The translations under genes and the position numbers were made by a program. DNA of 64,000 bases from Dillenia suffruticosa (taxonomy: Eukaryota; Streptophyta; Magnoliopsida; Dilleniales; Dilleniaceae), in assembly GCA_033439265.1 (NCBI GenBank), contig JAVTVX010000013.1, positions 16,906,500 through 16,970,499 on the forward strand, written 5' to 3'. The notes under the pieces were generated by a model. It was not told the origin of the DNA and ran no database searches. It saw nothing but the letters and a program-made list of their open reading frames with translations. Within the stretch, counting starts at the first letter, position 1, and the number at the start of each line of letters is the position of its first letter. This document shows positions 1 through 12,110 of this stretch, one piece after another.

Positions 1-1392
1 CATAAGCCAGGGAAGTGAAAACCAGGCCAACCCAATGCTTCCAGGTGAAAGATGAATGGAAGATCAGCATCCTCACCAGGACATAGATAACCTAATAATT
101 TCATGATATGGATGATAAGAAAACTCTTATCTTGAATCAAGAATAAGATTAGATGAAACTAATTTGAAATATAGAGTATCAAAATAAGAATGAACCACAA
201 AATTTTATTAACAGGAAATAATACTGACCAGATGTATGAAGAACTCAATGAAACATTAAGCTTATTGCCTAACAAATGGTAAAGAGAACCAGAAAGAGAT
301 AAATATGTCCAAGAACCTACCAAAGAAAATGAACCTCAACAAAGTGAACTCTGGGCACAGAAATGATTACTCAACACCATTGAAGTTTGACAATTTATAT
401 ACCCTAAAATCACTCAATATGTAATAGGCACAAACACCATACTATCACAATCCCCCTCTCCCATGAGCCCTTTCCACCTCTCTCAAATTTTTTTTCATAC
501 CATCAACTTCAAGGAGTAAGAGCACATGAAGGGCAGAAATTGGTGCCTACATAGAATAGTGGGTGGTTTTGATCGGAAGTGAGGCACTCCCATGACAAGG
601 GTGTCCAAACTCTACAAGGAAAATATGAAATTTTCAGCCGGCAGAATGCAAATATAAGGTGGGGTGCAGGAAATGTACAAAGGTTTGGTCAGAGAGCAAG
701 AAGCAAAGCCGGGATTTATATTTCTCTTTCTGGCAAGCAAGTGGTTTAGAATGTCATTTACCTGTAAGGATTGCATAAAACTAGGACTTGGAGGCACTTA
801 ATCCTTCCTTCAGCAACTTTTACCAGGTGAATTAGAATTTAGTTAGGCTGACAGTCTCCTTTAGCTGGCAATTGAAAGTCTTTCCTGGGACATTGGAATC
901 GAGGTTTCTTCTTTCTCTCGGTGCTTCCTATAACTATGATAACCTCCAAACAGAGAAGAAAGACTATCATCATTTGACAGATCTTCTATGAACTCAAGTG
1001 GTAGACTAGGTGGGAGGATTGTAAGACATGGTCTACATCATGCGGTATCTATCTATTATAAGCTTCGGACCTGTATAATACTGGAGAGGCTTGTTCCTCC
1101 TTATTCATGATAACATGTAGATTCCCTTGACTTCACCAAATCTACTTTGCTTAGGCATCATTTCCTCGATATCTAGTAAGGGTAGCTACTGAGCAAATTG
1201 AGATTCAAATTCCAATATTTCCTCATAATCCACAAATTAGGGCAATGAATTGAACAATACACAAATTAACATATGAATTATAGAGAAGAAGAAAAAGAAG
1301 AAGCCTACATTACAGGCGATGATGATGCGAAGAAGCCTAGCCATGTGACGGCTGTTCTCTTCCCTTCTCTTCTTTGCTCCTTGATTCGCCAT
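1..1392 (-). CDS. TMEM208: TMEM208/SND2-like ER membrane protein, 5' part (runs off left edge)
   Basis: Two exons are visible: exon 1 at 1309-1392 (28 codons, ATG at 1392) and exon 2 from 91 leftward out of the window, joined by a GT-AG intron in phase 0. The first residues read MANQGAKKRREENSRHMARL, and exon 2 continues with VIYVLVRMLIF, then HSSFTWKHWVGL. This matches what I remember of the plant TMEM208 (DUF788) family, small ER membrane proteins of the SRP-independent (SND) targeting route. A basic, Lys/Arg-rich N-terminus is followed by a first hydrophobic segment that spans the splice junction. Only about 58 of roughly 170 residues are present; the rest lies left of the window. The 1.2-kb intron 92-1308 shows nothing else. 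The leader has a telo-box just upstream of the start. The family assignment is firm; the function is known from other organisms, not from this sequence. Confidence 0.88.
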
Positions 1393-1424
1393 CTCCACAC
1401 CACTCTTCAATCTCAATCTCTACC

Positions 1425-1433
1425 AAACCCTAA
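1425..1433 (-). promoter_or_regulatory. Telo-box (AAACCCTAA) in the TMEM208 leader
   Basis: AAACCCTAA on the + strand lies about 35 bp upstream of the TMEM208 start codon. Telo-boxes are common near transcription starts of plant housekeeping and translation-related genes. The match is exact but short, so activity is inferred only. Confidence 0.35.
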
Positions 1434-1634
1434 ATTGGACCCCTAAAATTAATATCCGAATTTGAGTACGCTGAATGAGAATAGAGCAAATATATTAAAC
1501 GAAAGTTCTGTGTGTGGGTTTCGGGGGGAAGAGAGATAGAGGGAGAGAGAATTTTGAGATATTCGTCACCCGCTGAGAAGGGCAATTTTGACCAAATAGT
1601 TCACTCCACTTAGGATATCACCTTCGCAAGGGGC

Positions 1635-2535
1635 TTTTTTTTTTTTTTTTTTTTTTTTAGCTTTGCTTTTTTTGGAAAATCACTTATTTATCGTTTAATT
1701 TTAGAATAATGCTTATTTGGACAAGAAAATGAGCTATATTTGTGTTTTGTCTTTGTCAGCAGCTTCAGTTTTCAAGCACAATAGCACTTGACGAATAAAC
1801 GCTGTGTTCTTTCATTTTTTTTTTATTTGCTTGAAAAATATTTTCAAGATTTTCTAAACCATATGAGAAGAAATAATAAAAAAATTACTTTTATTTCATT
1901 CTACAAATTAAATTTCTTGCAAAAAACTGAGGCGTGTGTGATGTATGGGATTAACATGTGGAGCCTGCATCAAACGTACACATTTTGTGATTAACATGTG
2001 TGATATAAGGGATTTTTCTCTAAACATTTCACCAAAATATGGTTTTACTTTGCTAAAATTGCATTCTACTTGTTATCAACGTGGAGACATAACAAAAGAA
2101 TTCTATTGTAACAAAAAATCCTGGGTACAAATGTATTTATAGGCCACGGCATGGTGGGTAGAGATAAGGTGAACGATATCATGGGAGGTAGGTGAAATCA
2201 TAAGCCAACGGAAGATGTGATTAGTTGTGTGAGGTAGGTAAAATTTAAGCAACTCAAGGGATTTTGAAATTTTTAAATATTGTTTTTGCACGAAAATTTT
2301 ATTATTGGTATCATTGTATTTTGATTCCATTCAAATATATAAATTAAAAAGTATTTTATGTGAAAAATTAAAAAAAAAAAAAATCAATAAGCAGTGTAAA
2401 GAATATATTTATTATATAGAAATTTCAAAAAGATGTTGGTTTGATACATAAAAATTGTAATGCTTATGAATATAGGAGATTATGTCGAAATTAAAGTGTA
2501 ATTCTTTGAAATTGATCAAGAAAATAATAGCTAGG
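1635..2535. other. AT-rich intergenic DNA with a 24-nt poly-T run
   Basis: A run of 24 T (1635-1658) is followed by about 880 bp of AT-rich sequence. Open frames are short and lack family resemblance or credible splice structure. I see no gene here. Confidence 0.6.
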
Positions 2536-2539
2536 TAGA

Positions 2540-4340
2540 GTTTAAGAAGATGAAAATGTGTGATAGCATGGCTATTTCCCTCACGATGGATAAAAAAATT
2601 ACTTCGTGAAGCAATGATTGACGGATGAGATGCCAACACTCCCGGATGATACGAAACCCTAGATAGGAGTGGACCACCTAAGATGAAAGTGCCCCCACAA
2701 TCTTAATAGGATCGATCTCGAGAACAGTTGGGAATAGTTTGGCACGGATGAGGAGACAGAGACTCTCCCTAACCCCGCATAATTCTTCTATAAAAAGGTC
2801 TGTCACCACCAAATTCATTGTAAAACCACATATCCAAAGACTATGTTGATCATGGATAATACCCCCCAACACCTGCCACCCTAGAAGGGATGCTTGATGA
2901 TCCATCGGTGTTTAACTTGTAATAACTGGGAGGAGGGGGACCAACAGATCCAAATGTGCGAATGATGATGTCCCCGGATGCCTCCTCTTCATGCCCAGCA
3001 CCCATCCCTGGTGTAGCGGGGGCTAGCTGTGACGACACTTTATAGGAAGAACTCAATATCTTTGAATCGGCTCCTACAGCGAACTTTCCAAGTAGCACAT
3101 AGCTTATACATGAAATAGACTGATCACGAAAGACTCGTGGAAAACATAAGACCTGCAATTTTGCTCCATCCACTCATTCACCACTTGATTCCTAGACACT
3201 TACCAAGAGAGAAAGGACGAATGAAGAAGTCAAGTCCAAATTTGCCGAGTTTTGACACAATCCTGAAATAGATGGACATGAGTTTGTGGAACCTCACTGC
3301 ATAGGGGACACAATGAGTCATCAGTGAAGTCTCGACTACATCGTATATTATTCTTTGTTAAGGTACCATGAACGAGCAGCCACACTAGAAATTTGATCCG
3401 TTCCTGACACTTCAAACTCCAAAATGACTTCCAAGATATCTTTGAACCAGAGTCCGATGCTTGTAATTGGCGAAAGCTAGCATAAGCTAATCTAACAGAA
3501 TCCCCTACCCAATAAACTGGATCATAAGCCTTAGGATCACGAGGGATCATCACAGCCCTGTACACCCTCTACCATTGAATATGGAAGAATACAGAAAAGC
3601 TATGAATGTCCCACTGCCTCTCTGAAGTGATGAAATGATTCACCAAACTCCTTTAAGCAAAGTCAAAAAAGCATCAGGGATCCTTAAGTCAACGAGCCTT
3701 TACCAATCTAGTTATCCTTCCAGAATCGAACACTCTTCGTATTACCCAATTGCCAACATAGACCACTTTTAAGAGACTTTTGAATCTTAAGCAAGCCTCG
3801 CTAAAGTGGGAACAAATTGAGAGATGACTGTAATGGAGGAAATCAAATCCATAGAGATACTTCCTCCCAAGCACCTCACACCACAGGGCCGTGTTCGAAG
3901 AAAGTAGCCACCAGCTTATCTTAGTAAGAAAAGCCTTATTAACATCCCTAATCTTTCTAAGTCCTAATCCCCTAACATTTTTAGGCTGACACACCAAATC
4001 CCAACTAATCGCACGAATTTGGCGACCCCCTCCGACTCACCCCAAAAGAAATAATGGTTTAATCCATCCAAATGCACACAGATCGATTCAAGGAGCCAGG
4101 GGGATAGCATCGCATCAATCAAGACCGAGAAAGTTACCACCTTAATCAGAGTTCTCTACCCTGTGATACTTAAAAGTTTAAATTTTCAGTAGCAATTCTA
4201 TCATGGATTCATTCGACCAGATGCTGATAGGGGGACCAATTAGCTTGACTATGAATAATAGGTGAACCCAAGTGCATCCCAAGTTTCTCCGTCGAGTGGA
4301 ATTGGCATTGAGAGGTCAGACATCTCTTAAGACACAAAGA
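2540..4340 (-). mobile_element. L1-type LINE fragment (RT C-terminus, zinc-binding RT domain, RNase H)
   Basis: Read on the minus strand from high to low coordinate, broken frames give the order expected for the 3' half of plant L1 ORF2. First comes a post-RT segment with EKLGMHLGSPIIH and YQHLVE (about 4210-4310). A segment VRGLGLRKIRDVNKAFL follows (3689-3997). The zinc-binding RT domain has CPLC and HVHLFQDC spacing (3230-3565). RNase H starts at YKLNTDGSS (2850-3173) and ends near IHREGNSHA (about 2560-2600). Several stops and frameshifts separate the parts, and the endonuclease and RT core are missing, so the copy is 5'-truncated and dead. It lies in the opposite orientation to the next LINE and belongs to a different family. 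I did not find target-site duplications or a poly-A tail. Confidence 0.85.
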
Positions 4341-4344
4341 AGCT

Positions 4345-5067
4345 CGATGGGAGATAATGTAATTATATCATGGGTTATTGAGAGATTTTAAGAGAGATCT
4401 CATGACAATGTAAATTCTGTGGTAAGTAACATTTAATTTTCTTAAAAAAGGAAATTATTATTGTTGGTACAATAGTTATTATTTTTAATTACAATTAGGA
4501 GATATTATATCTTTTATATAATATTTTATTAAAATTTTTATTTATTAATTATATTTGTTATTTGTTTCTTTTCTCAAACGTGTAATAATAGATAATGCAA
4601 GACACCTAATAAAATATTGTCTTGAACATACAAATAATAATTTTAGAGCATGAATAAAAATAAAATGAAAATTATAAAAATGTATTACTCGAATAAATTA
4701 AGTAATATGTGGTGCGCATTAGAATGAGCACTCAGTTATCACTTTGTTCATTCCATCACATCAAAGTGGCAAAAGAAATACTAAAAAGTGATAAACTTTG
4801 GTTACCATTTCACCTAATATTTTCCTTATTTATGAATTTGAAATTAAAACAATTAACAAATTATATTCTAGTAATCGGGGAAAAAAAAAAGGTATCTTGC
4901 AAATAACGATGAAGAAGGAATAAAGGAGAAGAGAGCGGAAAGGCCTTTCATTCCATCTGTGACCCCAAAGTCAGAGACAAATCAAATGAATAACAACAGC
5001 CACACACTTCCGTTCGTTTAACAGAGAGAAACGGTAACGTCTGCAGCTTAATAGACTCCTTACATTG
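4345..5067. other. AT-rich spacer between the two LINEs
   Basis: No open frame with family resemblance and no splice-supported exon. The last 150 bp could be 5' leader of the next LINE if the proposed target-site duplication is a coincidence. Confidence 0.5.
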
Positions 5068-5078
5068 AATCCAAACAA
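5068..5078. repeat. Left target-site duplication of the plus-strand LINE (AATCCAAACAA)
   Basis: AATCCAAACAA at 5068-5078 is repeated exactly at 10814-10824, directly after the LINE's A-run. The right copy shares its two leading A with the tail, so 9 of 11 bases are independent of it. Confidence 0.55.
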
Positions 5079-5098
5079 CACTAGGCAGGAGGTAAGAA

Positions 5099-6250
5099 AT
5101 GGAGAGAGAGTGCGGAGGAGCAGAACTTCTAGAGCAGGAGATCTCCGAAGTGGAAGACCACCTGCAAAGAAGCAAAAAAAAAGTAAAGCCATCGTCCAAC
5201 AAATCAAATACAGATGAAGCAACGAAAATTTCCTTCAAGGACATGCTATTGGGGCAATTCTATTCAACCTCCTGGATGGAGGAGGATAAAGAGATGACTG
5301 CGAAATTGAAGAAAATGCTTGGCCGGAAGGCGAATCAGAAATGGAGGACATAAATTATCATCTACCCACCATGAATATCGCATGTGATGAACTCAAGAAA
5401 TTATGGCAACCTTGGAATAAATCTCTAATTATCAAATTACTAGGCAAATCTATAAGCTACCATCTGATACTCACGAAAGTCACGACAATGTGGAGACTAG
5501 AGGGAAACATGGAGCTACTGGATTTGGGTGAGGGCTTTCTTCTGGCAAAGTTCGATCTCCAACAGGACTACAACAGGGCTTTCCCTTCAGCTACAAAGAT
5601 CGAACATACGGCAGTTTGGGTCCGCTTCCCCCAACTTCCTATTGAATTCTTCAATGAAGAGGTTCTCTTGGAGGTAGGTAGACTGCTCAAGAAACCTATC
5701 TGTGCGAATGCCAACTAACGCCAATGCTCTCAGAGGAAAGTATGCCAGAGTTTGTGTCGAAATCGACTTGAACAAACCCTTGCTTCCAAGGGTTAAGATA
5801 GGGAAGAAAGTTGAGAAAATTGAATATGAATGAATTCATGTTCTGTGTTTTAAGTGCGGGAGGGTAGGTCACGCAAAGAAAACATGTAGTGAACGACAAA
5901 AGGAGGAAGAAGGAAATGACAGAGCCACCGAAGGGACAACCGAGCACGGCGGAGCTAGAAGAGGAGCTGGGACCTTGGATGATCGTCGCGCGAAAACCCA
6001 AGATTGCCAAAACGAGCAAAAATAGGGGAAGGGAGGAAGCGAACAAGCCGGGATAGAATAGATTTGCGAGCTTAAGCGAGGGTATCGAGATGTCAGAGCT
6101 GGAGAGTGACACAGAGGAGACTGGTGATAAGACGACAAATGAATTGTCGGGAAAAGGAAGAACGAAGATCATGCAAGATCCTAGTTCGTCCAGAAGCTAT
6201 GAGGGGGATGGGTCAGGCAGAGGTCTGAGGAGGAAGAAACAAAATTTGTA
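5099..6250 (+). pseudogene. LINE ORF1 (gag-like, DUF4283 plus CCHC knuckle), broken
   Basis: A first frame begins at the ATG 5099 and runs to 5353, then the reading shifts to the frame 5341-5718. This second stretch has the DUF4283 signature (WRLEGNMELLDLGEGFLLAK-like, then VWVRFPQLPIEFF). After another break the zinc knuckle CX2CX4HX4C appears at about 5848-5890, followed by a charged tail. The role in intact elements is RNA binding in the retroposition particle. It needs at least two frame corrections to be read through, so it is a relic. Confidence 0.75.
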
Positions 6251-6693
6251 GAGGAGTGTAAGCAAGAGGTCAACTCTTCTTAGGGAAGAGAGCGGAGCAG
6301 GTAGGGAGACAAATCAAAACTTTTGATAAGAATTCAAAGGCAAGACAGAGTGAAGTGGGTGGGTATTTAACAATGTTGTGAGCCCAATGGAATTAAGGAA
6401 CATGGACTAGGATCATATAGAATCAAGAGACGGACCCAAAATCCATTGAAAGTATTTTGGGCCTAGAGAAGCAGGATTTGGACCCAGGAGAGAGTGATGG
6501 GTATATGCAAAGCCCAAAACATGCATCAGGTTCAGTCCATCCTTTTTCAAACACAACGGCTATGAGGCAAAATGTCAACATGGAGACTTGGGCTGAAAAT
6601 CAGAGAGAGCACAAAGATGATCAGGAGAGGAATGGGGATCTCACTCACATGGAATATTGATTGCTTCTTCTCATCTGCCACCTTCTTTTCTTT

Positions 6694-9600
6694 TAATGAT
6701 GTTTAAGTTGATAGTTTGGAATTGTAGGGGAATTAGCAACAGTAGGTTTCGGAGAGCTTGCAAAGACCTTGTGAGAATGCATAACCCGGATGCTCTATGC
6801 TTGATTGAGACCAGGTCCAAAAACTACCCTTCGTTTTTTAAGAACATGGGCTAGGAGAAGGAGTACATAGTTCCGTCTAGTAGTTATAAGGGCAGACTCT
6901 GGTTGACTTGGATCCCAAATAGAATAAATTTGGAAGTGGTTGATTTCTCTAGTCAAATGATCCATGTCTGAATAAGGGAAAGAACTCAGGACAGCTTAGT
7001 ATCTTTTGTTTACATTTAACCGCACCATCACTCTAAGGAAGCTTTCTGGGACGAAATGAAGAATATGGCCAAAGGGATCTACTCCTCCTGGTTTGTAATG
7101 GGAGACTTAAATGATATTTGCAGAGCTAAAGAGTCCAGCAGTTGGAAAGTCAAGTCCTGGAGCAGATTTCAGAAGGTGCTGAAATGGTAGGATAGTTGTA
7201 ATCTGACAAGCCTAGATGCTCTAGATTCTAAGTTCACCTGGTCCAAATTCATTAATGGGAGGGTCGTTCTCCAGTAGAAACCGGATAGAATGCTTACCAA
7301 TCATCAAGCCGTTTTGAAATTTCCCGAATTAAGAACCATAAACCTCCTGAGAGTTCATGGTGATCACTCTCCAGTGATGCTAGTAACAAGCTTAACTTGC
7401 CCGCCTTGGAAGGATATGAGAGCTTTTAGATGGGAAGCTGCTTGGCTCACTCATCCGGACTTCAAGACTGTCTTTGAGGAAGCTTAGGCGGTAGGAGGCA
7501 ACCGTTTGCTTCATTCAATCGATCACACTAGCAAGGAGTTGAAGCTTTGGAATAAGGAGGTTTTTTGCAATATCTTCAAAAGGAAAAGAGTTCTTCAAAG
7601 AAGGATCAAAGGTATTCAAAAGGTGGGAAATTACTGCTACTCAACCTTTCTTCAAGATTTAGAGGCAAAACTGGTGAACGAATATCACCTCACGCTAGAA
7701 CAGGAGGAACTACTTTGGCTCCAAAAGTCAAGAGTGGATTGGATATCTAAAGATGATAAAAATACTAAATACTTCCATATCAAGACCGAAATAAGTAGAA
7801 ACAAAAACAGAATTGTGGCTTTGAAGGTGGCTAATGCTTGGTGTTTTGACCAACTGCGCCTACAAAGTGTAGCAGTAAAGTTCTTTTCAGATCTCTATGA
7901 AGCTAAGAAGGTTGAGACCCCCAGTGATAGTTATTATAAATGGCTCAGGAAAATAAGTGAAGAGGATAAGTTAAATCTAGTCAAGGGAGTTGATGAGGAT
8001 GAGGTTAGAGCTGCCCTTTTCTCCATGAAAGGTATGAAGGCTCCAAGTCTAGATGGAATCCAAGCCATTTTCTTTCAGCAAAACTGGAACACGATCAAGT
8101 CCTCATTGTGCAATTTTGTGAGAATGGCCTTCAGGGACGGGCACTTTTGGCCTAACCTGGCAAATACTCTTCTCGTGCTCATTCCCAAGTAGGTTAATCC
8201 TGGAAGTATGAATGATTTAAGACCTATAAGCCTTATCAATACATCTTACAAAGTTCTTTCCAAAGTCATTGTTTACAGGTTGAGACCCTTGTTGAAGAAG
8301 ATGGTGGGGGATCACCAAAGCAGTTTTCTTCCCAATAGGGGGACTCTAGATAACACTATCATAGTTGTTCACTTACTGAAGAACTCCAAAAGCAAATCTA
8401 AGTCCATGATCCTCAAAGTGGATCTTAGGAAAGCGTACTTAGGCCGTGTACTGGTGGACTTCAATTTGCCTTACGAGCTGATCAAACTCATCATGTTTGT
8501 TGTTTCCTTGGGTAGCATATCCTTGCTCTGGAATGGAGGAACCATCCCCCCGTTCATGCCTGGCCGTGGGTTAAGACAGGGAAATCCCCTCTCTCCTTAC
8601 CTCTTCATTTTTGTGATAGAATATTTATCTCATATGATACAAGATAGAGTAAGGAGAGGAGCTTGGCAACCCATCAAAATCAGTAGAAGTGGTCCAACCA
8701 TATCTCACTTATTCTATGCAGATGATCTTCTCCTATTCTCAGGCTGATTACTTGTGTATGAGCAACATTCTAGTGTGTCTAAAAGAATTTGCTACGAAGA
8801 GTGGTCTGGCCACAAATCCAAGTAAGTCCAAATTGTGGCTTCCTCCGAAGGCTCCACTCTTGCAACCATAAGCAAGTTCTCTCTCACAGCTGACTTGAGG
8901 AGATATCTTGGCACCCCAATCATCCACAAAAGAATGGATAAACAAACCTTTGGTTTCATTGTTGAGAGGGTCTAGAGCAGATTAGAGAATTGGAAAGCCA
9001 AGCTTTTGAACATTACTGGGAGGAAGGTCCCGATTCAATTAGTTAACGTAGCCCTTCCTATTTTCACAATGTAAACAGCTTGGTTCCCTAAATCAATTTG
9101 CAAGAAGTTGGATCAAATCAATAGAGATTTTCTTTGGGACTGGATAGGAGACTGCAAGAAAGTCCACTTGGTAAAATAGGACATGGTCTGCAAAGCTAAG
9201 GAGGATGGTGGTTTGGGCTCGAGAAGGACGAGGGATTTAAATCTTGCTCTCATGGCAAAGTTTGGATGGAAAATTTTTAAAGGTGATGAAAGCTTGTGGT
9301 GCGGAGTCATTAGGAACAAGTTTTTGAATGATGGTGATCTATTTAAACATAGATACAAACCTGGCGCCTCGATGGTCTGTTTAAAAGCGGAGAGCTGTTG
9401 CTCAAAGGTATGAGATAGAAGATCGAAGATGGTAGCAAGATCAGTTTTTGGTTCAATCTTTGGAATGGTAGGGAGTCTCTGATTAACAGTCATCAGTTCT
9501 CCCCCAGTGACATGCCTCCTTATGTCAAGGCTAGTGAATTCCTAACTAACAGTAAGGATTGGAATTTGGAGAAGTTTCAAGCTTGCCTTCTAATGGAAAA

Positions 9601-10782
9601 AGTGGAAGAGATAAGAAGTATAATGATTCCTAGGTCAGAGTTGCTAATGATGTTTGTTGGGCGGGAAACGGTGATGGTAGCTTCTCGATTGCCTCAGCTT
9701 ACAAGTACTGTCTATCCTCAAGAGATGGAGGGAGACAAGGTGAGGAGGATTGGGGCTGGATTTGGAGAACTGAAGGCCTTGAGAGAATTAAATTCTTCTT
9801 GTGGTTAGTGGCTAGCGGTAAAATCATGACTAATGTGGAAAGGAAAAAGCAGCACTTCACGATAGAGGATGATTGTTCAATCTGCAAAAGAACCAAAGAA
9901 ACCATCATGTACTGCCTCAGAGATTGCCTTGCGACTAGAGAAGTGTGGAGCTTTGTTCTCCCAGGGGTGGAGGGGGTAGACAGCTTTTGGATTGAAGATG
10001 TGGTTAGATGGCTTAAGACTGGGTCTAAAGGCTTCAGTATATGGACTTTCCATCTTGATAATCGTAAGTTTTTGGTCACCATATAGGTTGTCTGGAAGGC
10101 CCGCTGTAGGTGCACCTTTCAGAATGAGCGAATGCCAGTCATGACTATGGCCAAATGGGTTATGAACTTTAGTAGGGAGATCAAGCTAGCTTGTGCTAAG
10201 AAGCTGGAGGAAGGCATTCGAAAAGAAGTGTGGATCAATTGGATTCCTCCCAAACGCAATAGTTTCAAGCTCAATACGGATGGTTCCATTTCAAATGATG
10301 GTCATGCCGTAGCAGGGGGAATCTTAAGGAACGAGGAAAGAGAATGGGTTGCGGGATTCACTGCTAATGTAGGAACTTGTTCAGTCACCAATGTGGAACT
10401 CTAGGGAGTAAGGGAGCGGCTCCTGCTTGCTCTCGGAAAGGGCATAAGGAATATTGTGCTAGAGGTTGACTCTCTTATGGTTTGCAACCTTCTTAGAAAT
10501 GGAACTTCAGCTGGACACCCTCTTGGTGACATCATTGAAGAATATCGAAAGCTCTTGTCTGAGTTTGAAGTGCATGAGATCCGCCATATGCTCCGAGAGG
10601 GGAATAAGTGCGCGGATCACCTCGCGGCTCTTGGTCATTCAAGCAGAGCAGGCCTCCATGAATTTGTCCTGCCTCCTTCAGTGTATAATCTCCTCCCGGA
10701 GGATTCGTTGGATGCTAAATTTTTAAGATCTAGAAGTAGACCCATGTATCTCCCTTGTAGAGGTCTGGGCTTGGGCCGTTAG
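6694..10782 (+). pseudogene. LINE ORF2 (endonuclease, reverse transcriptase, RNase H), broken
   Basis: It begins with MFKLIVWNCRGIS, the usual start of plant L1 endonucleases, and is stopped after about 50 residues at 6852. Downstream pieces keep endonuclease, RT palm (first Asp in KVDLRKAY, second site YADD), thumb (RRYLGTPIIHKR), zinc-binding and RNase H features in the right order. The final frame ends at 10782, about 20 bp before the A-run. There are more than five in-frame stops or shifts. Nothing here can make the full polyprotein. Confidence 0.8.
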
Positions 10783-10824
10783 CGCCTCTCTTGCCTACCT
10801 TACAAAAAAAAAAAATCCAAACAA

Positions 10825-12101
10825 TACCGAAAAATTTATGCCACCACCAACTTTTAAAAGTTGATGAAGATTTTTTTTTTATTTTTATATGAAAACCGTA
10901 ATATTACAAAAAATACACACACTTATGTTAAGAAAAATAATTAAATAAAAGTTTTTACTATTGAGATATGTTTACCAAGATTATAGTAGATCTCCCTCTC
11001 ACTTTACTTTGGTTTGAAGCTATTTTCCGATAGGTAATTCAGAATATTTGGAGAAAATTGAAATATTCTTGCTATATGTTACTTACAAAGTTTATATATA
11101 TCATAATTAAAAAATTAAATTAATCAATATAAACTTAATATTTTTTTTTCATAAATAATAAATAAACTTGGCAAAAAGAATATAGATTAAGTTTAACGGA
11201 ACTTGCAACACGTTTAAAATTTTAATATACCTCAATACAATAATAAAAGAGAGCTAAAGTTAACTATTTAGATGGAAAATTTTCTTATTTATATATTATA
11301 TCAAAAAAATTAGGTTAATATAAAACTTTACACAGAAATTATATGGATTAAGTAAATAAATATTTATTTTTCTTTTTCGTTGGGGTAACATGGAGCCGTA
11401 CACCCAAGGAGAAGAAAATCACAATCTAAAATATGTGAAAGGAAAACAACTCCAAAGCATCAAGGGACGCCAAATTGATTTTGAAGAGATAAAATATATG
11501 TAAATTTATAAATATATAAATAGAGTTTCTATGGCGGATTTTTTTTTTTTTTTTTTTTTGCCTCCTTTTGATGCCCCACGTGACTATTTAATAAATGACT
11601 GCTTAATAGATAATACATTTTTGGGGGCGGGGGGGATGGGGTAAGAGGATTTGTCATGTACCTGAAATGGCATGGCTGTCCTCATGGTCATGACCAATGG
11701 CATACATGGTATTCATAGATCCATTCCATAACTTATGCAGTTAACATTTTAGGAAATGGATTTATCCAAGCATTTTAAGTTTTGACATCTTAGGCTCTAA
11801 TTTTGAATGTAGGCCTTGTTTGATAACCCCGATTTGATTCGGTTAGTCCAAATTCTATATTTTGTTTTATTTTTTCATAATATTTTTTAGTAAAAGAAAC
11901 TATAAAAATTTAAGAGTTAAAGTTTTTTTTTTAACAAAAATTACTATTAATTCTTTAATAATAAAAAATATATATTTCATCTTACAGAGTTCTTTAAAGC
12001 CAAAATAATTACGACAAATAACATTTTCTACCGTTTAAGTGCCTTTGACGTCGAATCGGAGAACTTTTATCCTATTGATTTTAATTACCACGCTAATTAG
12101 G
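10825..12101. other. AT-rich intergenic DNA
   Basis: About 1.3 kb of AT-rich sequence with a poly-T run near 11540-11560 and a short G-rich stretch near 11624. No frame or splice pattern supports a gene. Confidence 0.6.
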
Positions 12102-12110
12102 CTATTAGAT

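Larger units (their letters stand above)
5079..10813 (+). mobile_element. Near full-length but decayed L1-type LINE with RNase H
   Basis: This 5.7-kb element has the complete plant L1 order. ORF1 covers a DUF4283-like part and a CCHC zinc knuckle (CFKCGRVGHAKKTC, about 5848-5890). ORF2 has an AP endonuclease with NCRG near 6720, GDLND near 7100 and GDHSPV near 7365. The reverse transcriptase follows (7506-8990) with a GLRQGNPLSPYLF motif and the catalytic FYADDLLLF. Next come the zinc-binding RT domain (about 9740-9960) and RNase H starting at KLNTDGS (about 10270), ending at the stop near 10780. An A-run at 10804-10815 is the tail. Numerous stops and frameshifts make it inactive. A stop at 8190 interrupts an otherwise continuous RT frame, and the RT block after DLRKAY seems to have lost around ten residues. 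The 5' boundary rests on the 11-bp flanking repeat. Confidence 0.88.

Noticed and set aside
5696..6172. Long minus-strand open frame within the plus-strand LINE
   Set aside because: It is antisense to the ORF1 zinc-knuckle region and has the Ser/Pro/Leu-rich composition typical of a shadow frame.
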